Of a DNA stretch of 64,000 nt, positions 17,835 to 26,758 are shown piece after piece. Each line of letters starts with the position of its first letter. Position 1 is the first letter of the stretch. The notes beneath the pieces were generated by a model. That model saw only the letters and a program-made list of their open reading frames with translations, was not told the origin of the DNA and did not search any database. Source of the DNA: JAEXOD01 sp964652025 (GTDB lineage Bacteria > Bacteroidota > Ignavibacteria > Ignavibacteriales > Melioribacteraceae). The DNA lies in contig CAZYZX010000003.1 in NCBI GenBank assembly GCA_964652025.1, forward strand, positions 186,001-250,000, in the 5' to 3' direction. The translations under genes and the position numbers were made by a program.

Positions 17835-20800
17835 ATGAAAAAACACTCCTTACAATTCATTCTCCACACGTTTTTGGTTTTTATATTTGTTGGCTTAACA
17901 AATATAAACGCACAAAAAATAGGAGATTATCAAATAGACTTTCTGGGAGTTACTTATAACTACCAAGCTAACACAACAACCTTTAGCTACAAAGTTACTG
18001 GAGATGGTAGCGGCAAAGATCTTTCCCATTGGGTTGTTGCCCTTTGCTCTGGTCATCAAGTAGTGTCTTCTAATTATAATTACGAAGTTAATACAGACCC
18101 AACATTGCAAATTTATGGTATTAAATGGGATGTTGCTGTTACTATTAATGGAACTAAAACCTTCACATTTACTTTACGCGGTATTTACCCCGTTGCTACA
18201 GTTCAAGCAGGCGTTAAAGCTGGGCAAGGTTTATATTATGGAAATATCCCGGGTCCCGATTGTTCCCAAATGACGCCTTCTAATTTGGGAGATAAAGTAT
18301 TTTTAGACTTAAACAAAAACGGTATTCAAGATACTAACGAACCTGGCGTTCCTAATGTAACTGTAAAATTATACGGCGCAAATAATCAGTTATTAGCAAC
18401 CACAACAACCAATAATACCGGCAACTATGCTTTCACAAATTTACAAGCTGGTAATTATTACGTTAAATTTGAATTGCCTGCTGGTTATGCATTCACTCAA
18501 AAAGATCAAGGGACAGATGACACAAAAGATAGCGATGCAAACCCAAACACCGGCTTTACAGATTTAATTACATTGCCAAATGGTGTTACTGATAATAAAT
18601 GGGATGCTGGTATTTACCTACTGACTGCTAAAATTGGTAACTACGTTTGGAACGATACTAACCAAAATGGTTTGCAAGATAATAACGAAAGTGGTATTAG
18701 CAATGTTACTGTAAATTTATATAATTGCAATAATACACTTGTAGCAACTACTGTAACAGATAACTTTGGTGCTTATTACTTTGAAAATATTACACCCGGT
18801 TCTTATTATGTTAAATTTAATTTGCCTGCTGGTTTTGTATTCTCACCTAAAAATGTTGGCACTAATATTAACAATGATTCTGACGCAGACCCAACAACTG
18901 GTAAAACTGTTTGCACAGATTTAGAAGCTAATGAAACAGACTTAACTTGGGATGCTGGGATGTACACCCCAACTCCACAAGTAGCAAACGTTGGTGATTT
19001 TGTTTGGAACGATACAAATAAAAATGGTATTCAAGAAAGTGGTGAACTTGGCATTGCTAATGTTACAGTTAAATTATTTACATGTAACGATATTTTAGTT
19101 GCCACTACAACAACTGATAACGTTGGCAAATATATTTTTGAAAATGTTGCTGTTGGTAACTATTACGTTCAATTTACTTTGCCTAACAATTATACCTTTA
19201 GCCCTAAAGATGCCGGTAACAATGATACAAAAGATAGTGATGCAAACTTAACAACCGGTAAAACAGATTGCTTTACTTTAACTGCTGGCAATAATAATTA
19301 TACTTTAGACGCCGGCATGTATGAAGTACCCGTTAATTTACAAAGCGATTTAAGCCTTACAAAATCTGTTTCTAATAACAATCCTCATCCTAATGATAAT
19401 ATTTCCTATACAGTTACAGTTACTAATAATGGACCTAACGCTACAAGTGGAGTAACTGTTAACGATTTATTACCAAACACTGTAGATTTTATTTCTGCAA
19501 CTGCTACAAAAGGAACATATAACGAAACAACTGGATTATGGAACATTGGAACATTACAAGTTAACGAAACCGTAACATTAACCATTAACGCAAAAGTTAA
19601 ATCTGTTTCCACAGGTAATAGTATTGTAGATTTTGGCGCAGCAACAGGATTTAATCTTTTTGTTTTCGAAAACATAAATCAACCTTCCTCCGATACTGAA
19701 GGTAAAATGGCAGTTGGTGGAAATGCTTACTTATCAAATTATAGTGTTGGGGATAAATTACCATTATCTAACGGCACTGTTGATGTACTTATTGTTGGTG
19801 GCAACTTAACATTTATATCTGGTAATGTAGATGGCGGTAATGTTGTTTATGGTGGAAATACTAACTTGCCTCAGCTTGTTGTTGGAATTCCTGATGGCAC
19901 ATTAAGACAAGATACACCGATAGATTTTACATCCGCTAAGGCACATTTAACAAACTTATCCCAATACTTAAGCACTTATGCACAAAATGGTGTTGATAGT
20001 GTGCAATATCAAGCAATTTATTTACATGGGAATAATCCTTTTATAAATGTATTTAATTTATCTGCAGAAACATTATCAGACGCAACCGATATGAGAATAT
20101 TTGTTCCTAATGGTAGCGTTGTTTTGGTAAATGTTAGTGGGAATAATATTGATTGGAACGGTGGCTTAGTTTTAACTGGTACTACTGCAGAAAACGTTCT
20201 ATTTAATTTTTATGAAGCAACAGTATTATCAATACACAATATTAGCGTGCTTGGTTCTGTTTTAGCACCTTTAGCAGATTTAACTTTTGAAGGTGTTATT
20301 AACGGTCAAGTAATTGTTAATTCCGTAACCGGAACAGGCCAATTTAATAATGTACTTTTTGTTGGTAACATTCCGGGTGAAGTTAATATTGTTAACGTTG
20401 CAGAAATTAAATCATCAGATAACTTAGACCCAGACTCTACACCAAACAATGGCGTAGAAACAGAAGATGATTACGGTAAAGCTATTTGCGTAGTAAACTA
20501 TGCAACTAATCCTAATAATGGTAACTTACCTCCTAATGGTGCTACATGGCAACAAACTGCAACATTTAGCAATGATGAAATTATATGGACATTAAAATAT
20601 GATATGCAAGGCTTGCTAATTGCTGGCACATGGGGCGGTAAAGTATATAGCTCACACAACGGTGGAACCAATTGGACAAGAATTAATGAAGGTATGAGCG
20701 TTGGTTACATTTGGAGCATTGCAATTGATAGCTTAACAAATGATTACTACATTGCTACAAGTGAAGGTGTATATAAATCTACAGACCACAGCACTTGGAC

Positions 20801-21698
20801 AAAACTAAGCTTAAATGATGACGTACGCGCAATTACTTTTGATAGAAATAATAACCTTTACGCTGGTACATGGGGTAATGGCGTTTATAAATCAACCGAT
20901 TTTGGTACTACTTGGGTTGCTGTTAATAACGGATTAACCAACCTTGCAGTTCATTCATTAGTTGTTAACAGTGCTAATAATTTATTTGTTGGTACTTTCG
21001 GTGGTGGTGTTTATAAATCCATAGACCACGCTAATACATGGACTTCGCTAAACGGTCCTTACAGCTATATTTGGTCTTTAGGTGTTAATTCTAATGATAT
21101 GTTATTTGTAGGCACATATAGCAGTGGTTTATTTACTTCTACAGATAATGGCTTAAGCTGGAATTATGAAGGTGGTGTAAACTCTAACTACATTTATGGT
21201 GTTTCTGTTGATACAAGCGATAACGTATTTGTTAGTGCTTGGGCTGGTGGTGTTTATTACTACTCTAAATTATTTACAGAATCCACTTGGCAAAATTATG
21301 GTTTAGTTGGCTTTAGAGTTAGCTCAATAGTAATTTCACCTGATACCAAAAACTTAATTGCTGGTACTTCAGATGGACGTGTATTTGTTATGAGTAATCC
21401 ATTAACAGAAGTTAAAGAAACTGATATTATTCCAAACGAGTTCGCTTTAAGCCAAAATTATCCTAATCCATTTAACCCAACAACAAATATTAATGTATCA
21501 ATTGCTAAATATGGTAACTATAGCTTAAGAGTTTATAACATATTAGGTCAATTAGTTACAACATTATTTGAAGGCGAAATGAACCCTGGTAACTATAAAA
21601 TAACATTTAATGCTGGTAATTTTGCAAGTGGTGTTTATATTTATAGATTATATGGTAATAATGTTAATATCAGTAAAAAGATGGTATTAATTAAATAA
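17835..21698 (+). CDS. Multidomain T9SS-secreted surface protein (SdrD-B repeats, DUF11, choice-of-anchor A, propeller)
   Basis: The 1287 residues read as follows. A signal peptide (1-26) is followed by a beta-sandwich (about 29-148). Three SdrD B-like domains start near 149, 264 and 384, each opening with a GDxVWxDxNxNGIQ-type motif and carrying Asp-rich calcium-binding turns. A DUF11 domain starts near 501 (SDLSLTKSVSNNN). A choice-of-anchor A type adhesin domain occupies about 597-845 (GFNLFVFENI, then GKMAVGGNAYL). The final DUF11 strand follows (NVAEIKSSDNLDPDSTPNNG), then a BNR/Ycf48-like propeller (about 903-1185) and a type A T9SS sorting domain (about 1199-1287, NYPNPFNPTT). It is probably a large cell-surface adhesin or matrix protein. 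A GAGAAA element precedes the ATG and a terminator follows the stop. Confidence 0.92.
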   Translation: MKKHSLQFILHTFLVFIFVGLTNINAQKIGDYQIDFLGVTYNYQANTTTFSYKVTGDGSGKDLSHWVVALCSGHQVVSSNYNYEVNTDPTLQIYGIKWDVAVTINGTKTFTFTLRGIYPVATVQAGVKAGQGLYYGNIPGPDCSQMTPSNLGDKVFLDLNKNGIQDTNEPGVPNVTVKLYGANNQLLATTTTNNTGNYAFTNLQAGNYYVKFELPAGYAFTQKDQGTDDTKDSDANPNTGFTDLITLPNGVTDNKWDAGIYLLTAKIGNYVWNDTNQNGLQDNNESGISNVTVNLYNCNNTLVATTVTDNFGAYYFENITPGSYYVKFNLPAGFVFSPKNVGTNINNDSDADPTTGKTVCTDLEANETDLTWDAGMYTPTPQVANVGDFVWNDTNKNGIQESGELGIANVTVKLFTCNDILVATTTTDNVGKYIFENVAVGNYYVQFTLPNNYTFSPKDAGNNDTKDSDANLTTGKTDCFTLTAGNNNYTLDAGMYEVPVNLQSDLSLTKSVSNNNPHPNDNISYTVTVTNNGPNATSGVTVNDLLPNTVDFISATATKGTYNETTGLWNIGTLQVNETVTLTINAKVKSVSTGNSIVDFGAATGFNLFVFENINQPSSDTEGKMAVGGNAYLSNYSVGDKLPLSNGTVDVLIVGGNLTFISGNVDGGNVVYGGNTNLPQLVVGIPDGTLRQDTPIDFTSAKAHLTNLSQYLSTYAQNGVDSVQYQAIYLHGNNPFINVFNLSAETLSDATDMRIFVPNGSVVLVNVSGNNIDWNGGLVLTGTTAENVLFNFYEATVLSIHNISVLGSVLAPLADLTFEGVINGQVIVNSVTGTGQFNNVLFVGNIPGEVNIVNVAEIKSSDNLDPDSTPNNGVETEDDYGKAICVVNYATNPNNGNLPPNGATWQQTATFSNDEIIWTLKYDMQGLLIAGTWGGKVYSSHNGGTNWTRINEGMSVGYIWSIAIDSLTNDYYIATSEGVYKSTDHSTWTKLSLNDDVRAITFDRNNNLYAGTWGNGVYKSTDFGTTWVAVNNGLTNLAVHSLVVNSANNLFVGTFGGGVYKSIDHANTWTSLNGPYSYIWSLGVNSNDMLFVGTYSSGLFTSTDNGLSWNYEGGVNSNYIYGVSVDTSDNVFVSAWAGGVYYYSKLFTESTWQNYGLVGFRVSSIVISPDTKNLIAGTSDGRVFVMSNPLTEVKETDIIPNEFALSQNYPNPFNPTTNINVSIAKYGNYSLRVYNILGQLVTTLFEGEMNPGNYKITFNAGNFASGVYIYRLYGNNVNISKKMVLIK

Positions 21699-21722
21699 GT
21701 TAAATAATATTTAATAAAATAA

Positions 21723-21753
21723 AAAGGGACTGCCAAAAGCAGTCCTTTTTTTT
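21723..21753 (+). terminator. Intrinsic terminator of the surface-protein gene
   Basis: The stem GGACTGC/GCAGTCC has a CAAAA loop and A/T extensions and is followed by eight T. It begins about 25 bases after the stop at 21698. Confidence 0.85.
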
Positions 21754-21755
21754 AA

Positions 21756-21785
21756 AATAAAAAAGGGCTGCAAAAAACAGCCCTT
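21756..21785 (-). terminator. Intrinsic terminator of the aldolase gene
   Basis: The stem AAGGGCTG/CAGCCCTT (21763-21770 with 21778-21785) has a 7-base loop, with a T-run on the minus strand after it. It sits back to back with the plus-strand terminator just upstream. Confidence 0.85.
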
Positions 21786-21804
21786 AATTGATTATATAAA
21801 AATA

Positions 21805-22836
21805 TTAAACACCTAAAGTTTTACCATCAGCACGTAAATCATAAACAGCTTGTTTAACTCTTTCTTTCATGCTTGTTTCAGCTTTCTTTAAGTAGTTTCT
21901 TGGGTCGTATAATTTTTTATTACCAACTTCACCTTCAATTTTTAGTACACCATCATAATTTTTAAACATGTGGTCTACAATAGGACGAGTGAAAGCATAT
22001 TGTGTATCAGTATCAACATTCATTTTAATTACGCCATACTCTAAAGTTTCGTGAATTTCCTCAATAGAAGAACCACTACCACCATGGAATACTAAATAAA
22101 ATTCTGCATCTTTTCCATATTTAGCAACAACAGCTTCTTGACCTTGCTTTAAGATTATTGGTTTTAATTTAACGTTACCTGGTTTATATACGCCATGAAC
22201 GTTACCAAATGTAGCAGCAAACATATATTTACCACCTTTAACAGATGATAATCTTTCATATACATAAACCATATCTTCTGGTGTGGTATATAATTTATCT
22301 TTTGGTGCACCTTCGTTATTAACACCATCTTCTTCACCACCAACAACACCTGCTTCAACTTCTAAAATAATTCCTAAATCAGTGCATTCTTTAAGTAATT
22401 CTACTGCAATATCCATATTTTCTTTTAATGGCAATTCACTACCATCAAACATATGGCTGTTAAATAGTGGCAACATACCTGCTTCAACTCTTCTTTTAGA
22501 TTCAGCTAATAAAGGACGCAAGAATTTATCAATTTTGGTATGTGTGCAATGGTCTGTGTGTAAAGCAACATTAATATCATATTTTTCTGCCATTAAATGA
22601 ACGTGATTAGCAATAGAAATTGCACCTAAAGCCATATCTTTAACATATGTTCCACTGGCAAACTCGCCACCACCTGTTGATACTTGAATTATTCCATCGC
22701 TTTTTGTTTCTGCTAAAGCAGCTAAAACTGCATTTGCTGTTACTTCACTTGTAACGTTAATTGCGGGATACGCAAATTTGTTTTTCTTTGCGTTTTCTAA
22801 CATTTGGCAATATTTTTCAAAATTTACTACCGGCAT
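21805..22836 (-). CDS. fba: Class II fructose-bisphosphate aldolase
   Basis: The 343-residue enzyme splits fructose 1,6-bisphosphate into glyceraldehyde 3-phosphate and dihydroxyacetone phosphate, in glycolysis and gluconeogenesis in the cytoplasm. It shows the class II signatures: the catalytic/zinc region LHTDHCT (Asp95, His96), the glycine loop after EVEAGVVGGEEDGV (160-171), zinc ligand His214 in FGNVHGVYKPG and His251 in FHGGSGSS. The length and the EEDGV insertion fit the long class IIA-like form. The start ATG is preceded by AAGGAGATGACA-like sequence on the minus strand. It is monocistronic, with its own terminator at 21756-21785. Confidence 0.95.
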   Translation of the reverse strand: MPVVNFEKYCQMLENAKKNKFAYPAINVTSEVTANAVLAALAETKSDGIIQVSTGGGEFASGTYVKDMALGAISIANHVHLMAEKYDINVALHTDHCTHTKIDKFLRPLLAESKRRVEAGMLPLFNSHMFDGSELPLKENMDIAVELLKECTDLGIILEVEAGVVGGEEDGVNNEGAPKDKLYTTPEDMVYVYERLSSVKGGKYMFAATFGNVHGVYKPGNVKLKPIILKQGQEAVVAKYGKDAEFYLVFHGGSGSSIEEIHETLEYGVIKMNVDTDTQYAFTRPIVDHMFKNYDGVLKIEGEVGNKKLYDPRNYLKKAETSMKERVKQAVYDLRADGKTLGV

Positions 22837-22948
22837 GTCATCTCCTTAATTTATTTTGATTAAAAATTCGTCTTTTTGCATAATTTTAAACTACTAATAT
22901 ACTTATTATGCAAATAAAAATAAACTAAATTATTATTAACTAAAACGA

Positions 22949-23983
22949 TTAAGATTTTATTAATGCATTTTTTATTAATATATTTAACATTTCACTATAA
23001 CTAAAACCAGCTATTTTGCACGCCCTGTATAACCCGGCATCAATGCTTAAATCTGGGTTTGGGTTAACTTCTAAAACGTATAAATTACCACTGTTATCCA
23101 TTCTAAAATCTACCCTTGCGTATCCGTTGCACTCCATTGCTATAAAACTTTCCTTAGCTATATGTTTTATTTTTTCCTCAGTTTTTAAATCTATATTTGC
23201 TGGACAAATTGGGATAGTTGTTTTATAACATATATGATTAACACTCCATTTTGCGTTAAAGCCAACAATTTTTTTATAATTTTTTGGCATTGTACTAAAA
23301 TCTATTTCACTAATTGGCAAATCAATAAAACTTTCCCCCTCTAATATTGCTACATTAAACTCTCTTCCTTCTATATATTCCTCAACTATTGCTGGTTGCT
23401 TATATTTTTTAATTACTTGCCTAATTTTTTCATTTATTAATGTTTCATCTTCAATAATACTATCCTCATCAATTCCTATGCTTCCATCTTCTGCAATTGG
23501 TTTTACTATTACTGGAAACTTTAAATTTACATTATAATTTTCTTCTATTTTATCAAAGTAAACATTGTTTGGTACATTTATACCGTTAAATTTTAATATT
23601 TGCTTGCTATTAAATTTATTTTTACATAAGCTTAAGCTTTTGGCATTACAACCAGTAAATGCAACATTTAATAATTGCAGCAAAGCAGCAAAATTTACTT
23701 CTAACTTAGCATCATCTTTATAAAGCTCAACCAAATTTAAAATAACATCTGGTTTGTTTTTATTTAAATCATTAAAAAAAATATCTAAATTATCCATTAT
23801 ATTTAAGCAATAAGATTCATACCCCAACTCAACTAAGCTATCGGCAATTAATTTATACTCTTCTAAAATATCACACTGCCTTAATTTATAAATTTCACTA
23901 TCTTTAAAATTTGGTGGGCAGCTTACTGCATAAGGGTCTGTTAATTCTTTATAAGGCTCGTTATAAACAACTGCAATTTTCAT
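22949..23983 (-). CDS. ATP-grasp ligase related to D-alanine-D-alanine ligase
   Basis: The 344-residue protein has the Ddl-type ATP-grasp layout. The N-terminal domain holds VILNLVELYKDDAKLEVNFAAL-type sequence, followed by FPVIVKPIAEDGSIGI (about 150-165, nucleotide-binding lysine and Gly-rich loop), VEEYIEGREFNVAI (about 205-218) and the Mg-binding VLEVNPNPDLS near 310. Ddl normally has NVIHGxxGEDG in its first domain; here it is NLVELYKDDA, so the acceptor site differs and true Ddl activity is doubtful. It probably joins an amino acid or peptide carboxylate to an amine. It is divergent from a C39-like cysteine peptidase gene, 74 bases apart, which suggests a shared small-peptide pathway (inference). 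Confidence 0.8.
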   Translation of the reverse strand: MKIAVVYNEPYKELTDPYAVSCPPNFKDSEIYKLRQCDILEEYKLIADSLVELGYESYCLNIMDNLDIFFNDLNKNKPDVILNLVELYKDDAKLEVNFAALLQLLNVAFTGCNAKSLSLCKNKFNSKQILKFNGINVPNNVYFDKIEENYNVNLKFPVIVKPIAEDGSIGIDEDSIIEDETLINEKIRQVIKKYKQPAIVEEYIEGREFNVAILEGESFIDLPISEIDFSTMPKNYKKIVGFNAKWSVNHICYKTTIPICPANIDLKTEEKIKHIAKESFIAMECNGYARVDFRMDNSGNLYVLEVNPNPDLSIDAGLYRACKIAGFSYSEMLNILIKNALIKS

Positions 23984-24057
23984 TTTTTAATAGTACTTTT
24001 TTTAAAAAAATAATATATTTAGTAGATAAATATAATAATTAGAGATTTAAAATAAGT

Positions 24058-24894
24058 ATGAGTTTTTATCCTCAACCAAATGATTATACTTGCGGACCAT
24101 TTGCATTAAAATATGCAATGAATATGTTTGGGGTATTTGTTAGCGATGGCTTAATTATCGAAAAATCTGGCGCATTGTGGTGGGATGGAACTGATGAAGT
24201 TGGGTTAGAAAGAGCAGCAAATTTTTTTAACTTTAAATTTATTGGTTTTTCTGCAGATACTGTTAGAAAAGCTGTTAAAACTTTAAACATGTATTTAAAA
24301 AATAATTACCCATGCGTTTTAAGTGTGGATAATTGGAAACATTGGATTACTGTTGTTAATTATAAAAGCTCGAAATATGTTATAATTAATAGTGGAGAAG
24401 CTAAAGTATTTTATACATTAACAGCTAAAGAACTGATTGACTATTGGGCAAGTTTTAATGAAGATACCGGCAAAGTTTCCTACGATGGTTATGCTGTAAT
24501 ACCTAAGTTTAAAACTAAAGTGCACGCTAATTTTACTCCTAAAAAAGCCGAGATTTTAATGTACCCAGAAAACAAAGATTTAGCGATTAATTGGGTAGAT
24601 TATTACAACGACTTACTTGTGTATACTACACCTCTTACAGTTAGCACAATAAACTATATTACTTATAGCGATTTTATTAAAAAACATGCCGAGAACATTA
24701 TACAAAAAGTTGCATATTGGCATGGGAATATTTCTACAAAAGAATTAAAAAAAATTGTTAATAATATGGAATTTGTTGCAGAAATTTATAATTTTGTAAT
24801 ACTAAAAAATAATGAATGTAAAGCTACTAACGACCTGGCACTACTACTAATGATGTATGCCTGTGGAAAATATGGAATGTCTAATTTTTATTAA
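24058..24894 (+). CDS. C39-like (papain-fold) cysteine peptidase, cytoplasmic
   Basis: The 278 residues open with PQPNDYTCGPFALKYAM, the Gln6 and Cys12 pattern of C39-like peptidases. This is followed by His95 in WKHWITVVNY and Asn111 in IINSG as the likely third residue. There is no signal peptide, membrane domain or ABC ATPase, so it is not a bacteriocin exporter. The last ~125 residues are not recognisable and may bind the substrate. It is divergent from the ATP-grasp ligase and ten bases ahead of an isochorismatase-family gene. It may cleave, or transfer onto, peptides made by the ligase (inference). The catalytic Asn in place of Asp is known among papain-like enzymes. Confidence 0.78.
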   Translation: MSFYPQPNDYTCGPFALKYAMNMFGVFVSDGLIIEKSGALWWDGTDEVGLERAANFFNFKFIGFSADTVRKAVKTLNMYLKNNYPCVLSVDNWKHWITVVNYKSSKYVIINSGEAKVFYTLTAKELIDYWASFNEDTGKVSYDGYAVIPKFKTKVHANFTPKKAEILMYPENKDLAINWVDYYNDLLVYTTPLTVSTINYITYSDFIKKHAENIIQKVAYWHGNISTKELKKIVNNMEFVAEIYNFVILKNNECKATNDLALLLMMYACGKYGMSNFY

Positions 24895-24903
24895 GGATAA
24901 TTT

Positions 24904-25464
24904 ATGTTAAAACGAAGCCCATTAATTTTGACCAAACAAAATACAGCATTATTAATTGTAGACGTACAAGAAAAAATTGTGCCTGTAATGTACGAAAGCC
25001 AAAAATTTATTGCTAATACTATTAAACTTATTAAAGGTTGTAAGGTATTAGGCTTGCCAATATTTTTAACAGAACAATACCCAAAAGGTTTAGGCGCAAC
25101 TATTAAAGAAATAAAAGATGAATTAGAAGATTTAACACCAATTCAAAAAATGTCTTTTAGTTGTGCTGGCTCTGTAGAACTTATGGCAAAATTAAAAAAA
25201 TCTGAAATTAAAAATATTGTACTTTGCGGAATTGAATCTCACGTTTGCATTTCTCAAACCGCGCTAGATTTATCTGCAAATGGGTATAATATTATACTTG
25301 CTGCAGACGCTGTTTCTTCTCGCAGAAAATTTGATTATGAAATTGCTTTAAGCAGAATGGCACGTAATAATATTGATGTAACATTGGTTGAATCGATTTT
25401 ATTCGAAATGCTTAATGTTTGCGGTACAGATGATTTTAAACAAATTTCTAAAATTGTAAAATAA
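24904..25464 (+). CDS. Isochorismatase-family cysteine hydrolase
   Basis: The 186-residue enzyme has the family triad: Asp20 in LIVDVQEK, Lys82 in IQKMSFSC and nucleophile Cys115 in GIESHVCISQTALDL. It also has the cis-peptide-type segment just before the nucleophile. Members hydrolyse amides or vinyl ethers such as nicotinamide, N-carbamoyl compounds and isochorismate. It lacks the longer C-terminus and metal-site spacing of true nicotinamidase PncA, so the substrate is open. It follows the C39-like gene by nine bases and is closed by the terminator at 25481-25511, so both lie on one transcript. Confidence 0.9.
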   Translation: MLKRSPLILTKQNTALLIVDVQEKIVPVMYESQKFIANTIKLIKGCKVLGLPIFLTEQYPKGLGATIKEIKDELEDLTPIQKMSFSCAGSVELMAKLKKSEIKNIVLCGIESHVCISQTALDLSANGYNIILAADAVSSRRKFDYEIALSRMARNNIDVTLVESILFEMLNVCGTDDFKQISKIVK

Positions 25465-25480
25465 TTTTTTTACACATAAT

Positions 25481-25511
25481 AAAAAAGGGTAATGTTATTA
25501 CCCTTTTTTTT
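25481..25511. terminator. Bidirectional intrinsic terminator
   Basis: The stem AAAAAGGGTAAT/ATTACCCTTTTT has a 3-base GTT loop and T-runs on both strands. It separates the convergent genes ending at 25464 and 25515. Confidence 0.9.
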
Positions 25512-25514
25512 ATT

Positions 25515-26009
25515 TTAAATTTTAACTGCTCGCTTTTTACGATGTAAATAAACTAATCTATATACAATAAGATAAATTGTAATAGAAAAAAATAATGCCA
25601 TTACAGATGCACCCGTAAAAAACACTAACAAGCCATTTGTACTTAGATTTACAAAACTGCTAAATGTTGGTGAGGATATAAATCTGTTTATAGTTGTCCA
25701 ATCAATATCTATATGGGTAATATATTTACCAATACTAATAGCAGCATAATAAATTGGTAACATTGTAATTGGGTTAGATATTAACGTTGCTGTAAGCGTT
25801 AATAAAACATTACTACCAAATAATAATGCAATTGGTATTGCAATTAATGTTTGTAACCCAATGGGGAATAAAAGCCCAATAAATATACCCAAGGCAATAC
25901 TAAATGCAATTTCCTTAGGTGTGGATTGTAAATTTAATAATTTATAATAATAATTTTTAAGGGACACCTTATTTATTTTTTTTACCAACGCAATATAATT
26001 AATCTTCAT
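25515..26009 (-). CDS. DUF2062 small membrane protein
   Basis: The 164-residue protein has the DUF2062 pattern: STPKEIAFSIALGIFIGLLF, then GLQTLIAIPIALLFGSN, then the SNPITMLPIYYAAISIGKYI segment, and a last hydrophobic helix near 125-150. Four membrane segments are expected. Members are found alone or fused to glycosyltransferases and their function is not established. The gene is monocistronic between terminators. The 263-base region upstream (26010-26272) is A/T-rich and also carries the HU promoter. Confidence 0.85.
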   Translation of the reverse strand: MKINYIALVKKINKVSLKNYYYKLLNLQSTPKEIAFSIALGIFIGLLFPIGLQTLIAIPIALLFGSNVLLTLTATLISNPITMLPIYYAAISIGKYITHIDIDWTTINRFISSPTFSSFVNLSTNGLLVFFTGASVMALFFSITIYLIVYRLVYLHRKKRAVKI

Positions 26010-26272
26010 TCAGTTTATATAATTTATGGACAAAAACAATCGTAAATTTAATTTAATAAAATGAAATTTGCAAATTAACAAATTGAATAAAAATTCATGG
26101 TTTATTTTTTTTAGTAAAAATATAGCTAAAAATTATTCCCAAAAGCATTTTTTTGAAAAAAACAAGTAAAAAATGCATATTTATAAAAATTTTTTTTGCA
26201 AAATGAAAATTAATTTATATATTAATGAGTCAAAATAATTTATATCCTAATTAACTAAACTAAAGGGACGTT

Positions 26273-26641
26273 ATGGCAAAAACAAAAGAAAAAACTGCTG
26301 AAAAACCGGCTAAAAAAACAGAAAAACCGGCAGCAAAAAAAGCCGAGCCAAAAGCAAAAGCTAAAGCAATGACCAAAGCTCAAATTATTGCTTACATGGC
26401 AGAAAAGTGCAATCTTTCTAAAAAACAAACTGGCGAATTCTTAAATGAATTTGTTCAATTAGCTTACAAAGAAGCTAAAAAAGATTTCGTTATACCTGGT
26501 ATTGGTAAATTATCTTTGGCACAAAGAAAGAAAAGAAAGGCACGTAATCCACGTACTGGCGAGGAAATAATGGTTCCTGCTAAAAAAGTTGTTAAATTCC
26601 GTATCGCTAAAGCTTGTAAGGACGCGATTTTAGCAAAATAA
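26273..26641 (+). CDS. HU-family DNA-binding protein with Lys/Ala/Pro-rich N-terminal extension
   Basis: Residues 34-122 form a complete HU fold: KAQIIAYMAEKCNLSKKQTG helices, the FVIPGIGKLSL strand and the DNA-intercalating arm RNPRTGEE with its conserved Pro. Residues 1-33 are an added basic tail made of Lys, Ala, Pro and Glu (AEKPAKKTEKPAAKK), like eukaryotic linker-histone tails. HU proteins bend and compact DNA. The start is supported by AAAGGGACG a few bases upstream. The gene stands alone and is followed by a strong terminator, as expected of a highly expressed nucleoid protein. Confidence 0.92.
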   Translation: MAKTKEKTAEKPAKKTEKPAAKKAEPKAKAKAMTKAQIIAYMAEKCNLSKKQTGEFLNEFVQLAYKEAKKDFVIPGIGKLSLAQRKKRKARNPRTGEEIMVPAKKVVKFRIAKACKDAILAK

Positions 26642-26659
26642 CTTTACGTTTTTTAAATA

Positions 26660-26688
26660 CAAGGGGATATTATTATCCCCTTTTTTTA
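26660..26688 (+). terminator. Intrinsic terminator of the HU gene
   Basis: The stem AAGGGGATA/TATCCCCTT (26661-26669 onward) has a short ATTAT-type loop and is followed by seven T. Confidence 0.9.
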
Positions 26689-26698
26689 TTTTAAATAA

Positions 26699-26730
26699 AA
26701 AAAATTCCCCACACATTTCTGTGTGAGGAA
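26699..26730 (-). terminator. Intrinsic terminator of serC
   Basis: An imperfect stem, TTCCTCACACA/TGTGTGGGGAA on the minus strand (26705-26730), is followed by a T-run. It lies between the serC stop at 26759 and the HU terminator. Confidence 0.75.
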
Positions 26731-26758
26731 TAATTAAACTAAAATATTTAACTAAGAA

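Noticed and set aside
22164..22600. Extra open frames over the aldolase gene on both strands
   Set aside because: The aldolase frame carries all catalytic motifs. The others are A/T-rich shadow frames with no recognisable features.
22949..24894. Graspetide-type RiPP cluster (ATP-grasp plus C39-like peptidase)
   Set aside because: The ligase is Ddl-like rather than of the microviridin type, the peptidase is not fused to an ABC exporter, and no precursor-like small ORF is visible nearby.
24904..25464. Nicotinamidase (PncA) call for the isochorismatase-family gene
   Set aside because: The catalytic triad is present, but the metal-binding DxH pattern and length of PncA are not evident, so the general family name is safer.
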